From NCBI GenBank assembly GCA_018335795.1, contig JAGXRP010000006.1:86129-150128 (forward strand): a stretch of 64,000 nt of DNA, in the 5' to 3' direction. The notes below the pieces were generated by a model. That model saw nothing but the letters and a program-made list of their open reading frames with translations, did not search any database and was not told the origin of the DNA. The DNA is from Desulfobulbaceae bacterium. GTDB lineage: Bacteria > Bacteroidota > Ignavibacteria > Kapaibacteriales > UBA2268. Made by a program: the position numbers and the translations under genes. Shown here in pieces: positions 53,729 through 62,937 of this stretch; the stretch's first letter is position 1; every line of letters starts with the position of its first letter.

Positions 53729-55099
53729 CTATTTTGAACTAATAACTATTTCTATTCTTCTGTTTTGTCGTCTTCCAGCTTCAGTATTGTTCGGAGCAAC
53801 CGGACTAAGCGAACCGCTGAAAGTGGAAAGTACTTTACCACCGGGCACTCCTCTTGCAATCAAATACTGCCGAGCATTGTTGGCTCTTGCCCGAGAACGT
53901 TCCGTATTTTCCGATAATGAACCTTGGTTGTCGGAATGACCGACAATTCTGACTTCAGCATTCGGATTTGCTAATAAATAATTTGCGACGGCATCTAAAT
54001 ATTCTTTCACATCTTTTGACAATCCTGTTGATGTTGAAGTTGGGAATCTGAATTGATTTGCTTGCCCAACTGTCACATTTATCAAAGGCGTTTCAGGAGT
54101 TGTAACCTTTGGGCGTTCAGTTTCTTTCAATTCAGATGGACGTAATTCGCCTAATAAAACAGGGTTTCGGACTAAATCAATAGTTGCTGATGGCAAAGCT
54201 TCAGCAGGGATATATTTGGCAAATTCTATTCCACGTGAATCTTGAACTGAAGCAAAATATGCCGGAGGCGGCTCAAAAAGAGGGTCATATTTTAAGGTAT
54301 CATAAAGGATTTTGTCTTTGCCAAGTTTTATTGCAAGTCCGGCTTTTCCATATACCACATTCCATTTGCTATCATTATCACCGATTGATGAACTTGCGAT
54401 ATGCAAAGAAACAAATGGCGTCATCATCAAACGACCCCAATTGATTATATCAGCAGAAAAAATGTCATACCCAATTCCGATGTGAAAACCGATACCGGCT
54501 TTGAGATTGTTGATGGCAACAGTTTGGTCTTGAGAAATATCGCCTGTGTTTATGAACTTTTTCCGCTGTTTGAAATCATCACCTACCATCAAATCAAGAT
54601 CAAATCCGATTAAGCCATGCAAGCCCGGAAGTGGGAAATTATATCGCCCGTAAAGGTTTAAATTCACGAATGAATTTGCCCCTACAACTTCATATTTTGT
54701 ATCTAACGAATCTTGAATTGGTCTGGTTTCGGAAGTAAATGTTCGTTTGTCTAAGAAATTGACGCCGAAGCCGGCTCCCCAAACTTCATTGACTGGAATC
54801 CATTCGGCAGTTAGCCCAATGAAATATCCTAATCCTGAGCCTGATGAATAATTCAATATCGAATTGAAAGGATTTTCGATTTCACCCGGGAATTGAAACA
54901 GATTTAAATCACCAAAATACAATAAAGCACTTGGTCCGCCGCGAGCACCAAACCACCAATCTCCATAACTTCTATTTAGGGCAATTGTATCTCGGTTTTT
55001 ATCAATATGCATGGTCTTGAATTCACCTTTCGGGGCTTGCCCCGAAGCATCAATATTAAATAAAACTATGAGTATGAGTATAATTATAGTGCTTTTCAT
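53729..55099 (-). CDS. OmpA-family outer-membrane protein
   Basis: 456 residues: signal peptide (MKSTIIILILIVLFNIDASGQ), a barrel-like N-terminal 300 residues ('WWFGARGGPSALLYFGDL', 'GIGFHIGIGYDIFSADI'), and a C-terminal OmpA peptidoglycan-binding domain from about 340: 'AEVRIVGHSDNQGS', 'RARANNARQYLIARGVP' and 'NRRIEIVIS'. It links the outer membrane to the cell wall. The codons around the signal-peptide cleavage site form a near-perfect palindrome at 55029-55046. Confidence 0.88.
   Translation of the reverse strand: MKSTIIILILIVLFNIDASGQAPKGEFKTMHIDKNRDTIALNRSYGDWWFGARGGPSALLYFGDLNLFQFPGEIENPFNSILNYSSGSGLGYFIGLTAEWIPVNEVWGAGFGVNFLDKRTFTSETRPIQDSLDTKYEVVGANSFVNLNLYGRYNFPLPGLHGLIGFDLDLMVGDDFKQRKKFINTGDISQDQTVAINNLKAGIGFHIGIGYDIFSADIINWGRLMMTPFVSLHIASSSIGDNDSKWNVVYGKAGLAIKLGKDKILYDTLKYDPLFEPPPAYFASVQDSRGIEFAKYIPAEALPSATIDLVRNPVLLGELRPSELKETERPKVTTPETPLINVTVGQANQFRFPTSTSTGLSKDVKEYLDAVANYLLANPNAEVRIVGHSDNQGSLSENTERSRARANNARQYLIARGVPGGKVLSTFSGSLSPVAPNNTEAGRRQNRRIEIVISSK
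55029..55046. repeat. Palindrome TTCGGGGC-TT-GCCCCGAA inside the ompA-like gene
   Basis: Eight-bp perfect stem with a 2-base loop, in frame within codons for the signal-peptide cleavage region (SGQAPK on the minus strand). GC content far above the surrounding AT-rich DNA. Confidence 0.75.
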
Positions 55100-55105
55100 A
55101 TTTGA

Positions 55106-57013
55106 TTATTTGCTCACTTGAAACTTATAATTCATTTCGTTCTGCTTCCATTTTATAATTACGAAGTAGGTGCCATTCTCAAAATCCGACAAATCTATGT
55201 AGTAATCATACGAACCATGATTCAAATGACCATTATGAATAATATACCGTTCGGCACCGTTTATATCAATCAACTTAATTTCATACTGGCCAGTTTCTAA
55301 CAAATCAAATTCTAATTTTGCTGATTCTTTAGTGGGATTCGGTGAAAGTGCAATTCCGTTTCTTTCGTTGCCGACATAGACTCTTCTGACATATTCTCCC
55401 TCGCAATCATACACTATCACAATCAATCCATTTATATAACGAATTGTAGGGATTTCTAATCCGACAATTTCGAAATTTAAAATTCTGACTGAATCTCTAT
55501 CAATATACGAATATAATGCAAGAGAATTAAAATCGAAAATCTGTTCGTCTCCAAGTTTGAAAGCTCCTGCAAAAGTAATTGTATCATACCTATGTCCGGG
55601 TTGTGAACTTATACCTATTTCCGGTTCCATTAATAAAATCGGTAATTCCAATGTCAAATTGAAATCAAAATTATCTAAACCTGATTGCTCCAGTGCTTTT
55701 GAAATATTGCTAAATACTGGCAATTCAAAAACTCGACCAGCCGTAACAACTTTATCGGGCACATGAATATATAAATCGTTTTCCAAATCATAATTTGCCG
55801 AAGTTTCATGCATATAGATTTCATCATTACTCCAAACTTTGAATGAATTATCGCGTCCGGCAGAAGCAATTGTGTCCAAATTAGGGGTGATATCGAGGCT
55901 CAATACCGAACCTCCGTGGTTTAAAGTAATTTGATTCAATTCTGTCATATTCCGAACACCATACTGCCTAATAAAATTATCTAATGAACCGGAAATCACT
56001 CTGCTTGCGTCAATTGACATTCTTACGGCTCGAATATGTTGGGTGTGGGAATTGAACAAAGCCAATTGATTATCTTGTTCATAATCCCACAAGCGTACTG
56101 TACGGTCAACACCACATGAAACTATCCTCGAATAACTACTATCTGTGTCAGCAGACCAAACAACGGTGTTTGTATTATTATTTCCGTGTGTCCCCTTACT
56201 TTCTATTGTTCCTGACTCTATATCTACTATATGAGTATAACCTTCGTAATCGGTATATAGTAGTTTTGAACCATCGTAACCGAATTTTACAGAATAAATT
56301 ATAGATGAAGTGCCTGTTTCATAAATTTCTACCAATTCACCATTAGGGTAAAAAGTATAGACTTTACCATTCTCAGTTCCGACCGCTATTAATGCATTGA
56401 AATCTGAATAGCTGACATTTCTGAAAGTGGTGACGTAATCTCGAGCATAGACCTCCTCACGAATGTCATTCAGCAAATCATAAAGAATCAAAACACTATC
56501 TGTGACTGCAACAAAACCATCCGAAAGGAAGAAAACTGCTTGTTTCAATACTCCGGGCTCAATTAAAAACTCATCAATCATAGTGCGGCTCGGAATGTCC
56601 CAAATTTTTACTTTGTTGTCTTTTCCGGTCGTAATCAATCTATTTCCATCATCAGAAAAGTCTATTGAACTTACTTCATCAATATGAGCATCGGGTTGGT
56701 GCCAAATAAGGAAAGGCATTTCTTGTTCGTAACTTTTGACTACTATATCCAATTCATCGGTATTCAAATATGGAACTAACCATTGATATGGCGGAGCAAC
56801 GATATTTGATGCTACGAGGTATTGATTCCCTGCGTATGAGTAGTAAATATCCACAGGATTAGATTGCTCCATAGTCCAAACGATATTGACGGTCTCGCCT
56901 GATAGGAGTTTTGAGCCCGGTATGGGTTCAACGATAGTAATTTCATTCTGAGCTTTAGCCGGCAAAATGAAAATAATTAAGAAACAACAAAATATCGTTG
57001 ATTTAATAAACAT
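55106..57013 (-). CDS. WD40-repeat surface protein, T9SS substrate
   Basis: 635 residues: signal peptide (MFIKSTIFCCFLIIFILPAKAQ), an N-terminal Ig-like domain 'ITIVEPIPGSKLLSGETVNIVW' (Kre9/KNH-like), four or five WD40 blades (about 105-390; 'GKDNKVKIWDIP', 'GVDRTVRLWDYE', 'GSLDNFIRQYG', 'GRDNSFKVWSND'), a C-terminal beta-sandwich and a T9SS type A tail (LSPNPTKESAKLEF...NGTYFVIIKW). The WD40 motif is well kept, unusual for an exported bacterial protein. It lies 6 bases upstream of the OmpA-like gene on the same strand. Confidence 0.85.
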   Translation of the reverse strand: MFIKSTIFCCFLIIFILPAKAQNEITIVEPIPGSKLLSGETVNIVWTMEQSNPVDIYYSYAGNQYLVASNIVAPPYQWLVPYLNTDELDIVVKSYEQEMPFLIWHQPDAHIDEVSSIDFSDDGNRLITTGKDNKVKIWDIPSRTMIDEFLIEPGVLKQAVFFLSDGFVAVTDSVLILYDLLNDIREEVYARDYVTTFRNVSYSDFNALIAVGTENGKVYTFYPNGELVEIYETGTSSIIYSVKFGYDGSKLLYTDYEGYTHIVDIESGTIESKGTHGNNNTNTVVWSADTDSSYSRIVSCGVDRTVRLWDYEQDNQLALFNSHTQHIRAVRMSIDASRVISGSLDNFIRQYGVRNMTELNQITLNHGGSVLSLDITPNLDTIASAGRDNSFKVWSNDEIYMHETSANYDLENDLYIHVPDKVVTAGRVFELPVFSNISKALEQSGLDNFDFNLTLELPILLMEPEIGISSQPGHRYDTITFAGAFKLGDEQIFDFNSLALYSYIDRDSVRILNFEIVGLEIPTIRYINGLIVIVYDCEGEYVRRVYVGNERNGIALSPNPTKESAKLEFDLLETGQYEIKLIDINGAERYIIHNGHLNHGSYDYYIDLSDFENGTYFVIIKWKQNEMNYKFQVSK

Positions 57014-57028
57014 AAATTTAGGTACGAA

Positions 57029-58342
57029 TTATCTTACGCCATCTTTGACGAGCTGGACTTTGACTACTGCACGGGATATTTCAATAGTTGGGTCATTAAT
57101 GGGGTAAGCAATCAAAACTATATTGTAAAGCCCTTGTGAAGCAAGTTCAGGGGCATTAAAAATTGTATAATGTTCACCCATTGGCATAAGCAACTTATCA
57201 AATTTTTCACCTGTTTCGGGATGAGTTAGAAATTTGACTTGCTTACCTAACAAATCACTTACAAAAGCTGTCAAGTAAACGTCATCATCAAGTTTGTAAT
57301 TTATTTTAGTCGAAATATTAAAAGGATTTGGAGTAGCATTTGCCTGCACAATTACAGCATGAGGCACAGGTACATCACGAATAGAAAGCAAAGAGTCAAA
57401 TTCAAAGCCCTCATCGTTTATTAATCGTCCCCACAAAGCATAGGAATACTCGCCACCACGGTATTGAACTTGGTCATCGAAATCACCATAGATAAAACCC
57501 GTAGGCGAAATACCTTGACTCAGAAAGTCAGCGATGTAATGGTCGTAATCTACAAAAGTTCCGATTGTATCAGTATATAACACTTGAGCATCGCTAAATT
57601 TGTATCCACGCAAAACAGTATAACCCACAGCGTTTATCTCTCGTCTGGTTGACCATCCGTATTGAAGATTTGTTTGTCCGGCATAACGTACCCAGAAATC
57701 TTCTAATTCAAATCCCCAAGGACGTCTATCATCATAGCCTATAGAGAAAGTATTATTCCTTCCATCGTGAATATCGATATTATCATCACTATAATACCAA
57801 GTGACATTGCTTTCGATTGAATCTATCTCGATTTTGTAGGCTACTGCTTGATAGTAATTTTGGGGAGTTAGCCAATCAATTCGATTCGGAATCGGATCCC
57901 CACCGGTTTTGATAAGTCTGAACTGACCCAAAAGCAAAGAAGTGTCGGTAGGCACATCCACACAATCAATATAATTTTCGGGTCCCAGAATTGTAATACT
58001 AAACCGTTCGTCAAATTTTTGATACTCGATTAAATACTCTTTTTTGGGCAATCCGGCACCCGAAATTACTGTTTCCGGTAAGTCAGTCTGATACAATTGA
58101 ATTTCAAATTCATTCGAATCAATTGTTATTCCTTGCGGAAAAGTAAACTGAAATGTTCCATTGACAAATTTTAGCCACTTTTCCGAATTTCTCTGAATCC
58201 GAAGTTGGAACTCAAGAGTATGCGAATTTACTAAATAAGTATTATTTACATTTACATAAGCAAGTGTATCTAAAGCATAAATGTTAATTTTGCAATTTAC
58301 AAGAAAAATCATAATAATTATGAATATTTTTATATCTTTCAT
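57029..58342 (-). CDS. Exported protein with cohesin-like N-terminus and T9SS-like tail
   Basis: 437 residues from ATG 58342, which opens a signal peptide (MKDIKIFIIIMIFLVNCKINIYA); an upstream ATG at 58411 would overlap the next gene and push the signal inward. The N-terminal 150 residues form a beta-rich domain beginning 'AYVNVNNTYLVNSHTLEFQLRI' with 'FQFTFPQGITID', reminiscent of cohesin/Ig-like sandwiches. The C-terminus 'ATPNPFNISTKINYKL...' resembles a T9SS module. Function unknown. Neighbouring genes suggest a shared surface structure. Confidence 0.72.
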   Translation of the reverse strand: MKDIKIFIIIMIFLVNCKINIYALDTLAYVNVNNTYLVNSHTLEFQLRIQRNSEKWLKFVNGTFQFTFPQGITIDSNEFEIQLYQTDLPETVISGAGLPKKEYLIEYQKFDERFSITILGPENYIDCVDVPTDTSLLLGQFRLIKTGGDPIPNRIDWLTPQNYYQAVAYKIEIDSIESNVTWYYSDDNIDIHDGRNNTFSIGYDDRRPWGFELEDFWVRYAGQTNLQYGWSTRREINAVGYTVLRGYKFSDAQVLYTDTIGTFVDYDHYIADFLSQGISPTGFIYGDFDDQVQYRGGEYSYALWGRLINDEGFEFDSLLSIRDVPVPHAVIVQANATPNPFNISTKINYKLDDDVYLTAFVSDLLGKQVKFLTHPETGEKFDKLLMPMGEHYTIFNAPELASQGLYNIVLIAYPINDPTIEISRAVVKVQLVKDGVR

Positions 58343-58373
58343 GCAAGACTTCTTCCGATTAGCATAGTTCTTA

Positions 58374-60467
58374 TCATTGTCTTCTATTATTCCAACTGAT
58401 GTTAAAGTCACGAGTATTGATTAAACCGTCCATGTTGTAATCTGCGTTGAAAAAGCCATATTTTGTAAAACCAATCCATGAACCTTCGTGGTCGTAATTC
58501 ATTGTATAAATTTGAGTGACGTTGAAGATGCCATTCATTAAAGACACGTCTTCGTTCAGGAAACCACCCTTCAGAGCGTAAATTCTTTCCCCTAAGTCGT
58601 TTACTTCAACAATTTTCAAAGATGCTGATGTACCTTCAATCAAACCCGGCTGACTAAAATCATACAAAAAACTGTTATTTTGCGGAAATATCGCTAAAGG
58701 CTCTGCTGTTATAATAGGAGAGTGATTTCTATGACGAATAACAAGGTGATAATTTCCGCCACCGGAATCAATTCCATCTTGACGAGTAATTCTTATGTTC
58801 GAATCTCCATGAATATCAAACAATCTGCCATCCGGATGCAAATATACTGTCTTATAGAAGCTTGCTTGCTCATTTCTTTGCTTTCTAAATTCGAGAACAA
58901 CGAAATCAACTGCCGAATCAGGGATTTGAGTTATCAAAGTTGGGTCGAATTTTGTATCGAGATTAATCGGATAAGCATCATAATTTGTCTGTGCCAGCAA
59001 TCCCCTATTATTCAGTTCTGTATGCATTCTGCCTTGACTACCCTTCAGGTAAGCCCCTTCGAGATACATCCGAGCGTTTAGAATAATTGAAATCATTCCC
59101 GGCAAACCAATTGCAAATTCGCCAAATTGCGAAATTGATTTCACATCGCTATATGCCCAATTTGTTGCGAAATCAATCGTAGGTTCTTCGGAATCGAAAT
59201 CAAACCAATTATTACCAATCCAAAGTTGCAAAAGCAGTTCAGGAACAGGTAAATTGCCTGTTTCGTGAAACTGTGCAGCTTGCAAATGTCTCCAACCAAA
59301 ACCGAAACTTGCAGCCATGCCTTGGTCTATAGGATTGTTCGATAAATCGAAACCTTGTAAATTAATTATTCTCTGCACTTTTTCATCGCCACCGGGATAC
59401 GGTTGATAAGTCAATGGTCTGACAGTGCTCACAAGTCTTGTAATTCCTGCCATATCAGATTGATTAGCAAAAAGCAACCATGTATGGTGGTTGTTTAACA
59501 AAATAGTATCGCCAATGACTAAATTTGTGCGTTCAAAGTTACCTGCAATTTCAGCCGCATCATTATATTCGGCAAAAACAGGATTTTTTGTTGAAGTCAG
59601 AGAAAGTGTATCATCAAGAGTATTGACGACAGCACCTACAAACAATGAATCATTGACAGTAATATTCCGAGATAGTTCGGTTTCGCCCGTATTTTGGACA
59701 TACAAATCTTTTAGAACAGTTTTATTAGAAGGTGTTTCGGGTCCTGTGACTAAATCACCTGTGCCGATATAGCGAATGTTTACAGATGCTTCGAATTGTG
59801 GCTCTACAGCGAGTGAAGCTCCGACATTTCGGACAATCAAAGATGTATCTTTCATTGTAAAATTGTTTTCCTGTGTATTCCGAAGCTCACCTCTGTTGAG
59901 TTTGAGTTCTTCATCAATCAAGAAACCACCACTAATAACGTTGACACCATACGGATTATCTATCATTAATTTCGAAAATGAACCGTTGCCCATCAAATCT
60001 TGGGGTTTATTTTCGGCATTAAGGATGATATATCGTGGTCCTGTATATTTCGCATTATTTTTAACAGTTGACTTTGCTTGTACGTCCTCAGGTTCATAAC
60101 CTATCCACCGTGTAGTAAGATGAGCGCTATCAATAACTATCAAAGAATCAAGAACCACCAAAGGTTTAATCAAATTATTGGCATCTCTCAAATCATGAAC
60201 GATTTTTTTTGCTTGATTTCCGATAACTAGCTGATTGAAAACGATATTCGGAATCACTTGCTGGGAAGATTCTACCTTTTGCAAAAATTCCACTCTACCA
60301 CCAAGTGTATCCGGGAAGCTTTTTACCTGTCCATTTTTTACTCTTATAATGCCGGAGTTTTTGAGAGCACCGCCGGTATTGTCAATAGAGTTTTGGGCAT
60401 TAGCTCCCAAGCCTGCAATTAATAGCAAGATGAAGGTGATGGTGGTATATAGTGTAATTTTTTTCAT
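58374..60467 (-). CDS. Exported beta-rich protein with a dockerin-like C-terminal motif
   Basis: 697 residues with signal peptide (MKKITLYTTITFILLLIAGLGANAQ). The opening 'TGGALKNSGIIRVKNGQ' resembles the last residues of the two adjacent surface proteins. The middle has beta-helix-like 'NRGELRNTQENNFTMKDTSLIVRNVG' rungs. The last residues, 'FNADYNMDGLINTRDFNISWNN', match one EF-hand/dockerin type loop (D-x-N-x-D-G-x-I-N-x-x-D) and end the protein without a T9SS module. Together with the cohesin-like gene 31 bases downstream, a noncovalent surface assembly is conceivable but unproven. Confidence 0.75.
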   Translation of the reverse strand: MKKITLYTTITFILLLIAGLGANAQNSIDNTGGALKNSGIIRVKNGQVKSFPDTLGGRVEFLQKVESSQQVIPNIVFNQLVIGNQAKKIVHDLRDANNLIKPLVVLDSLIVIDSAHLTTRWIGYEPEDVQAKSTVKNNAKYTGPRYIILNAENKPQDLMGNGSFSKLMIDNPYGVNVISGGFLIDEELKLNRGELRNTQENNFTMKDTSLIVRNVGASLAVEPQFEASVNIRYIGTGDLVTGPETPSNKTVLKDLYVQNTGETELSRNITVNDSLFVGAVVNTLDDTLSLTSTKNPVFAEYNDAAEIAGNFERTNLVIGDTILLNNHHTWLLFANQSDMAGITRLVSTVRPLTYQPYPGGDEKVQRIINLQGFDLSNNPIDQGMAASFGFGWRHLQAAQFHETGNLPVPELLLQLWIGNNWFDFDSEEPTIDFATNWAYSDVKSISQFGEFAIGLPGMISIILNARMYLEGAYLKGSQGRMHTELNNRGLLAQTNYDAYPINLDTKFDPTLITQIPDSAVDFVVLEFRKQRNEQASFYKTVYLHPDGRLFDIHGDSNIRITRQDGIDSGGGNYHLVIRHRNHSPIITAEPLAIFPQNNSFLYDFSQPGLIEGTSASLKIVEVNDLGERIYALKGGFLNEDVSLMNGIFNVTQIYTMNYDHEGSWIGFTKYGFFNADYNMDGLINTRDFNISWNNRRQ

Positions 60468-60540
60468 TTTATTTTTAAACTAAAAGACTATCTTTACAAG
60501 ACGATTTAGAAAACTTAGCCCTCAAAATTTGTTTCTTAAC

Positions 60541-60580
60541 ACCCCCTAACCCCCTCTTAAAAGAGGGGGAATTGGGAGGG
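60541..60580. repeat. CCCCCTCTT...AAGAGGGGG palindromic repeat
   Basis: ACCCCCTAACCCCCTCTT followed by AAAAGAGGGGGAATTGGGAGGG; the inner arms pair 9 of 9 around AA. It lies 8 bases past the stop of the 719-residue surface protein gene on the minus strand. Shares its core with the repeat at 48561. No T run; not a typical terminator. Confidence 0.8.
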
Positions 60581-60587
60581 ATTAATA

Positions 60588-62747
60588 TTATTCGCCGACT
60601 TCGATTACGCCTTCGTTGTTGATTGTACCCGTGTTTTCAATTTGGTATGTTCCAAAGCCCGGAGTACCGGCACCAAGTGAGTTAATCAACCAAAGACCAT
60701 TAAAGTTAGCCTTTGCAGCAGAGGCTTTAGCAATTGCATAAGGGAATGCTGCACCAGGAGCATTTGTATTGTTGTTCAAGAATGATGAACCACTAGCAAA
60801 TGAAGTACTGAAAATATAACTTGCAGGGTTATCTTCATTACCAATAACAAGTGAAGCATTAGCATATCCACTGGCAATATTTATAGTTCTTGCTGCTGCA
60901 TCTGTACCATAATGGTCAGATTCGGCTAATGTGTTGTTAGCAGCTGTGTTATCAGCGCCACCGATAGTTCCGGCAAAAGGACCATCAATACCGACATAAA
61001 CCATATGTCTTAGCTCAGTATCGTCAAGTGAAGAAGGTTGCGTACCTTCGTCCCAAGTGTTCGGGTTTGTCCAACGACCATCGTCAACAGTGTAGAAAGT
61101 TGTAGGTCCGGCGCGAAGAATCACGTCGTTGCCACTTGCAAATCTGTCAATGTCGTTAGGTAATGCCTGAGCAGCAGCTCTTAAGATACCTGCTAATGAT
61201 ACTTGACCTAAGTCAGCACCGGCAGCAGCAGTTCTGTTATAAACTTGACCTGTACCGATTTTTTCATCGTCTGGTCCATTACCTTCATGGAATCTGATTG
61301 ATGCTTGTGTATTTGGTGCAGCCCAAGCTCCTGGACCTTCACTAAACAAATAACCAACTGCTAATTCCATGTCGAAATCATTGGCAGCGTTATGAGTAAG
61401 ATTTACACTTCTGTTTACGTCTCTCGCACCATCCCAAGCTCCCATTGAGGAACCTTGACCTGGACGCATTTCAATAGTTGCTAATGTTGGGTTGTTTGCA
61501 TCTGCATCTAAATCAATAGTTGTGTTTCTGTTGTTGAAAGTATATGAACCTGCCGCAGCATCCATAGTACGAGCCATTGAACCTACGACTTCTTCGTTAC
61601 CGGGACCGCCACCATAAATTGCAGTACCAGCAACAGCTTGCATAGTAAGAGTACCAGTGTTAGTGAACATATCGAAATTGCCGCCTGTAAGAGCAAAGTT
61701 ATTACAAAGGAACACGTCGTTTGCATAATTTGAAGCAGCATCACCGCGTTTAGCACCGCCTGTCAAAACCAAGTTACCATAAGGATTTGAGGTTAAAGTC
61801 GGCATTACTAATTGTGGGTTTTGAGTACCGTCATAAGTAACAGTTGACAAACAAGCAAAAAACAAGTTAAGACCATTACCGCTATTGATGATATCGCCTG
61901 TGATTGTTAAATTAGTGTTATCAGCAAAATCCAAGATTGAATCGTCACCGCCAAGTGTCAATGTAGAAGTAGCTCCAATAGTAACTTCGCCTGCACCTGT
62001 CGCAGCAGAAATTGTACCTGAATTGACATCTACATCACCATTGAAATCTACAGGACCTGTACCAACAATCAATTCAGCATTTACATCGTTGAATTCAACA
62101 TCACCATCTAAAGTCGAAGTGCCTGTACCTGTATATAATTCGCCGACAACAGCTAATGTTGTTCCTGCATCAGAGTCAATGTTTACTGCAGTCCCAACGT
62201 CGTCAGCACCAAGTATAGTTTTAGTACCGCCGCCGGTCAAAGCAAGAATATTGTAGTCAGTTCCACTTGAACCGGTCGTTTCGGGGAAGATATTCTGAGG
62301 GTCTGAACTGCCGTAAGTGAATGTACCGGCATATGTTCTGTCACCACCTGTCGCATAGTAAGGGTATGTAGCTAAATCATCATAACCCGGTAAAAATGTA
62401 GCACAAGCACCACCCATTACAAATACTCCATCTTCTACGTTTTTAGTAGAAGAACCCGAAGTATAAAGCAAAGAATAGTACAAACCTTGAACAGTTTGTG
62501 CACCACCATTGCCTGCCCAATCTACAACACCCGGTATAACATTTGCGGATGAACCTAAGTTTGCAGTATTGATATTCTGGATTGCACTTGAGTTACTTTT
62601 CATGCGGATAACTGCACCGCAAGTAGCATTGTAATCAGCAGTAGCTCCATCACTAATAAAGTTCTGGGCTGTAGCATCGCTTAAAGCGAAGAAACTAATA
62701 AAACATACAGCAAGTGCTGATGTTTTGAGTAAAAGTTTAAAATTCAT
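60588..62747 (-). CDS. Large Gly/Ala/Thr-rich secreted surface protein with beta-helix-like repeats
   Basis: 719 residues with signal peptide (MNFKLLLKTSALAVCFISFFALSDATAQ). Composition is unlike its neighbours: very rich in G, A, T, N and D, poor in Lys. 'GELYTGTGTSTLDGDVEFND' and 'GTISAATGAGEVTIGATSTL' stretches look like parallel beta-helix rungs. 'DDGRWTNPNTWDEGTQPS' (about 555) is the G-x-W-T-x-x-N-T-W motif also found in the next gene. It ends 'TGTINNEGVIEVGE' with no sorting module. I infer an abundant structural or S-layer-like protein; no family is recognised. Confidence 0.75.
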   Translation of the reverse strand: MNFKLLLKTSALAVCFISFFALSDATAQNFISDGATADYNATCGAVIRMKSNSSAIQNINTANLGSSANVIPGVVDWAGNGGAQTVQGLYYSLLYTSGSSTKNVEDGVFVMGGACATFLPGYDDLATYPYYATGGDRTYAGTFTYGSSDPQNIFPETTGSSGTDYNILALTGGGTKTILGADDVGTAVNIDSDAGTTLAVVGELYTGTGTSTLDGDVEFNDVNAELIVGTGPVDFNGDVDVNSGTISAATGAGEVTIGATSTLTLGGDDSILDFADNTNLTITGDIINSGNGLNLFFACLSTVTYDGTQNPQLVMPTLTSNPYGNLVLTGGAKRGDAASNYANDVFLCNNFALTGGNFDMFTNTGTLTMQAVAGTAIYGGGPGNEEVVGSMARTMDAAAGSYTFNNRNTTIDLDADANNPTLATIEMRPGQGSSMGAWDGARDVNRSVNLTHNAANDFDMELAVGYLFSEGPGAWAAPNTQASIRFHEGNGPDDEKIGTGQVYNRTAAAGADLGQVSLAGILRAAAQALPNDIDRFASGNDVILRAGPTTFYTVDDGRWTNPNTWDEGTQPSSLDDTELRHMVYVGIDGPFAGTIGGADNTAANNTLAESDHYGTDAAARTINIASGYANASLVIGNEDNPASYIFSTSFASGSSFLNNNTNAPGAAFPYAIAKASAAKANFNGLWLINSLGAGTPGFGTYQIENTGTINNEGVIEVGE

Positions 62748-62814
62748 ATAAACTCCATATAAAAAATAAGAAAAAATAAGATTTCAGATTTATTAAAACT
62801 TCTCATTGCTATTT

Positions 62815-62822
62815 CAAATATA
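62815..62822 (-). promoter_or_regulatory. TATATTTG -7-like element upstream of the 719-residue surface protein gene
   Basis: Same TATATTTG motif as before the B12 riboswitch, 67 bases ahead of the start codon in an AT-rich gap. A well-placed -33 TTG is not obvious. Confidence 0.4.
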
Positions 62823-62937
62823 ATCATTCCAATAAATACTAAATTAAGTACAAATACTTAATTATAATACAATTTACAAAAATTTTGTCAATTGTTGCTA
62901 TAATACACAATATATTACTAATAAATCTAATGCCAAA

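Noticed and set aside
61885-62256. 123-codon antisense open frame in the 719-residue surface protein gene
   Set aside because: Pro/Val/Ser-rich translation mirrors the Gly/Ala/Thr-rich sense codons; no independent evidence.
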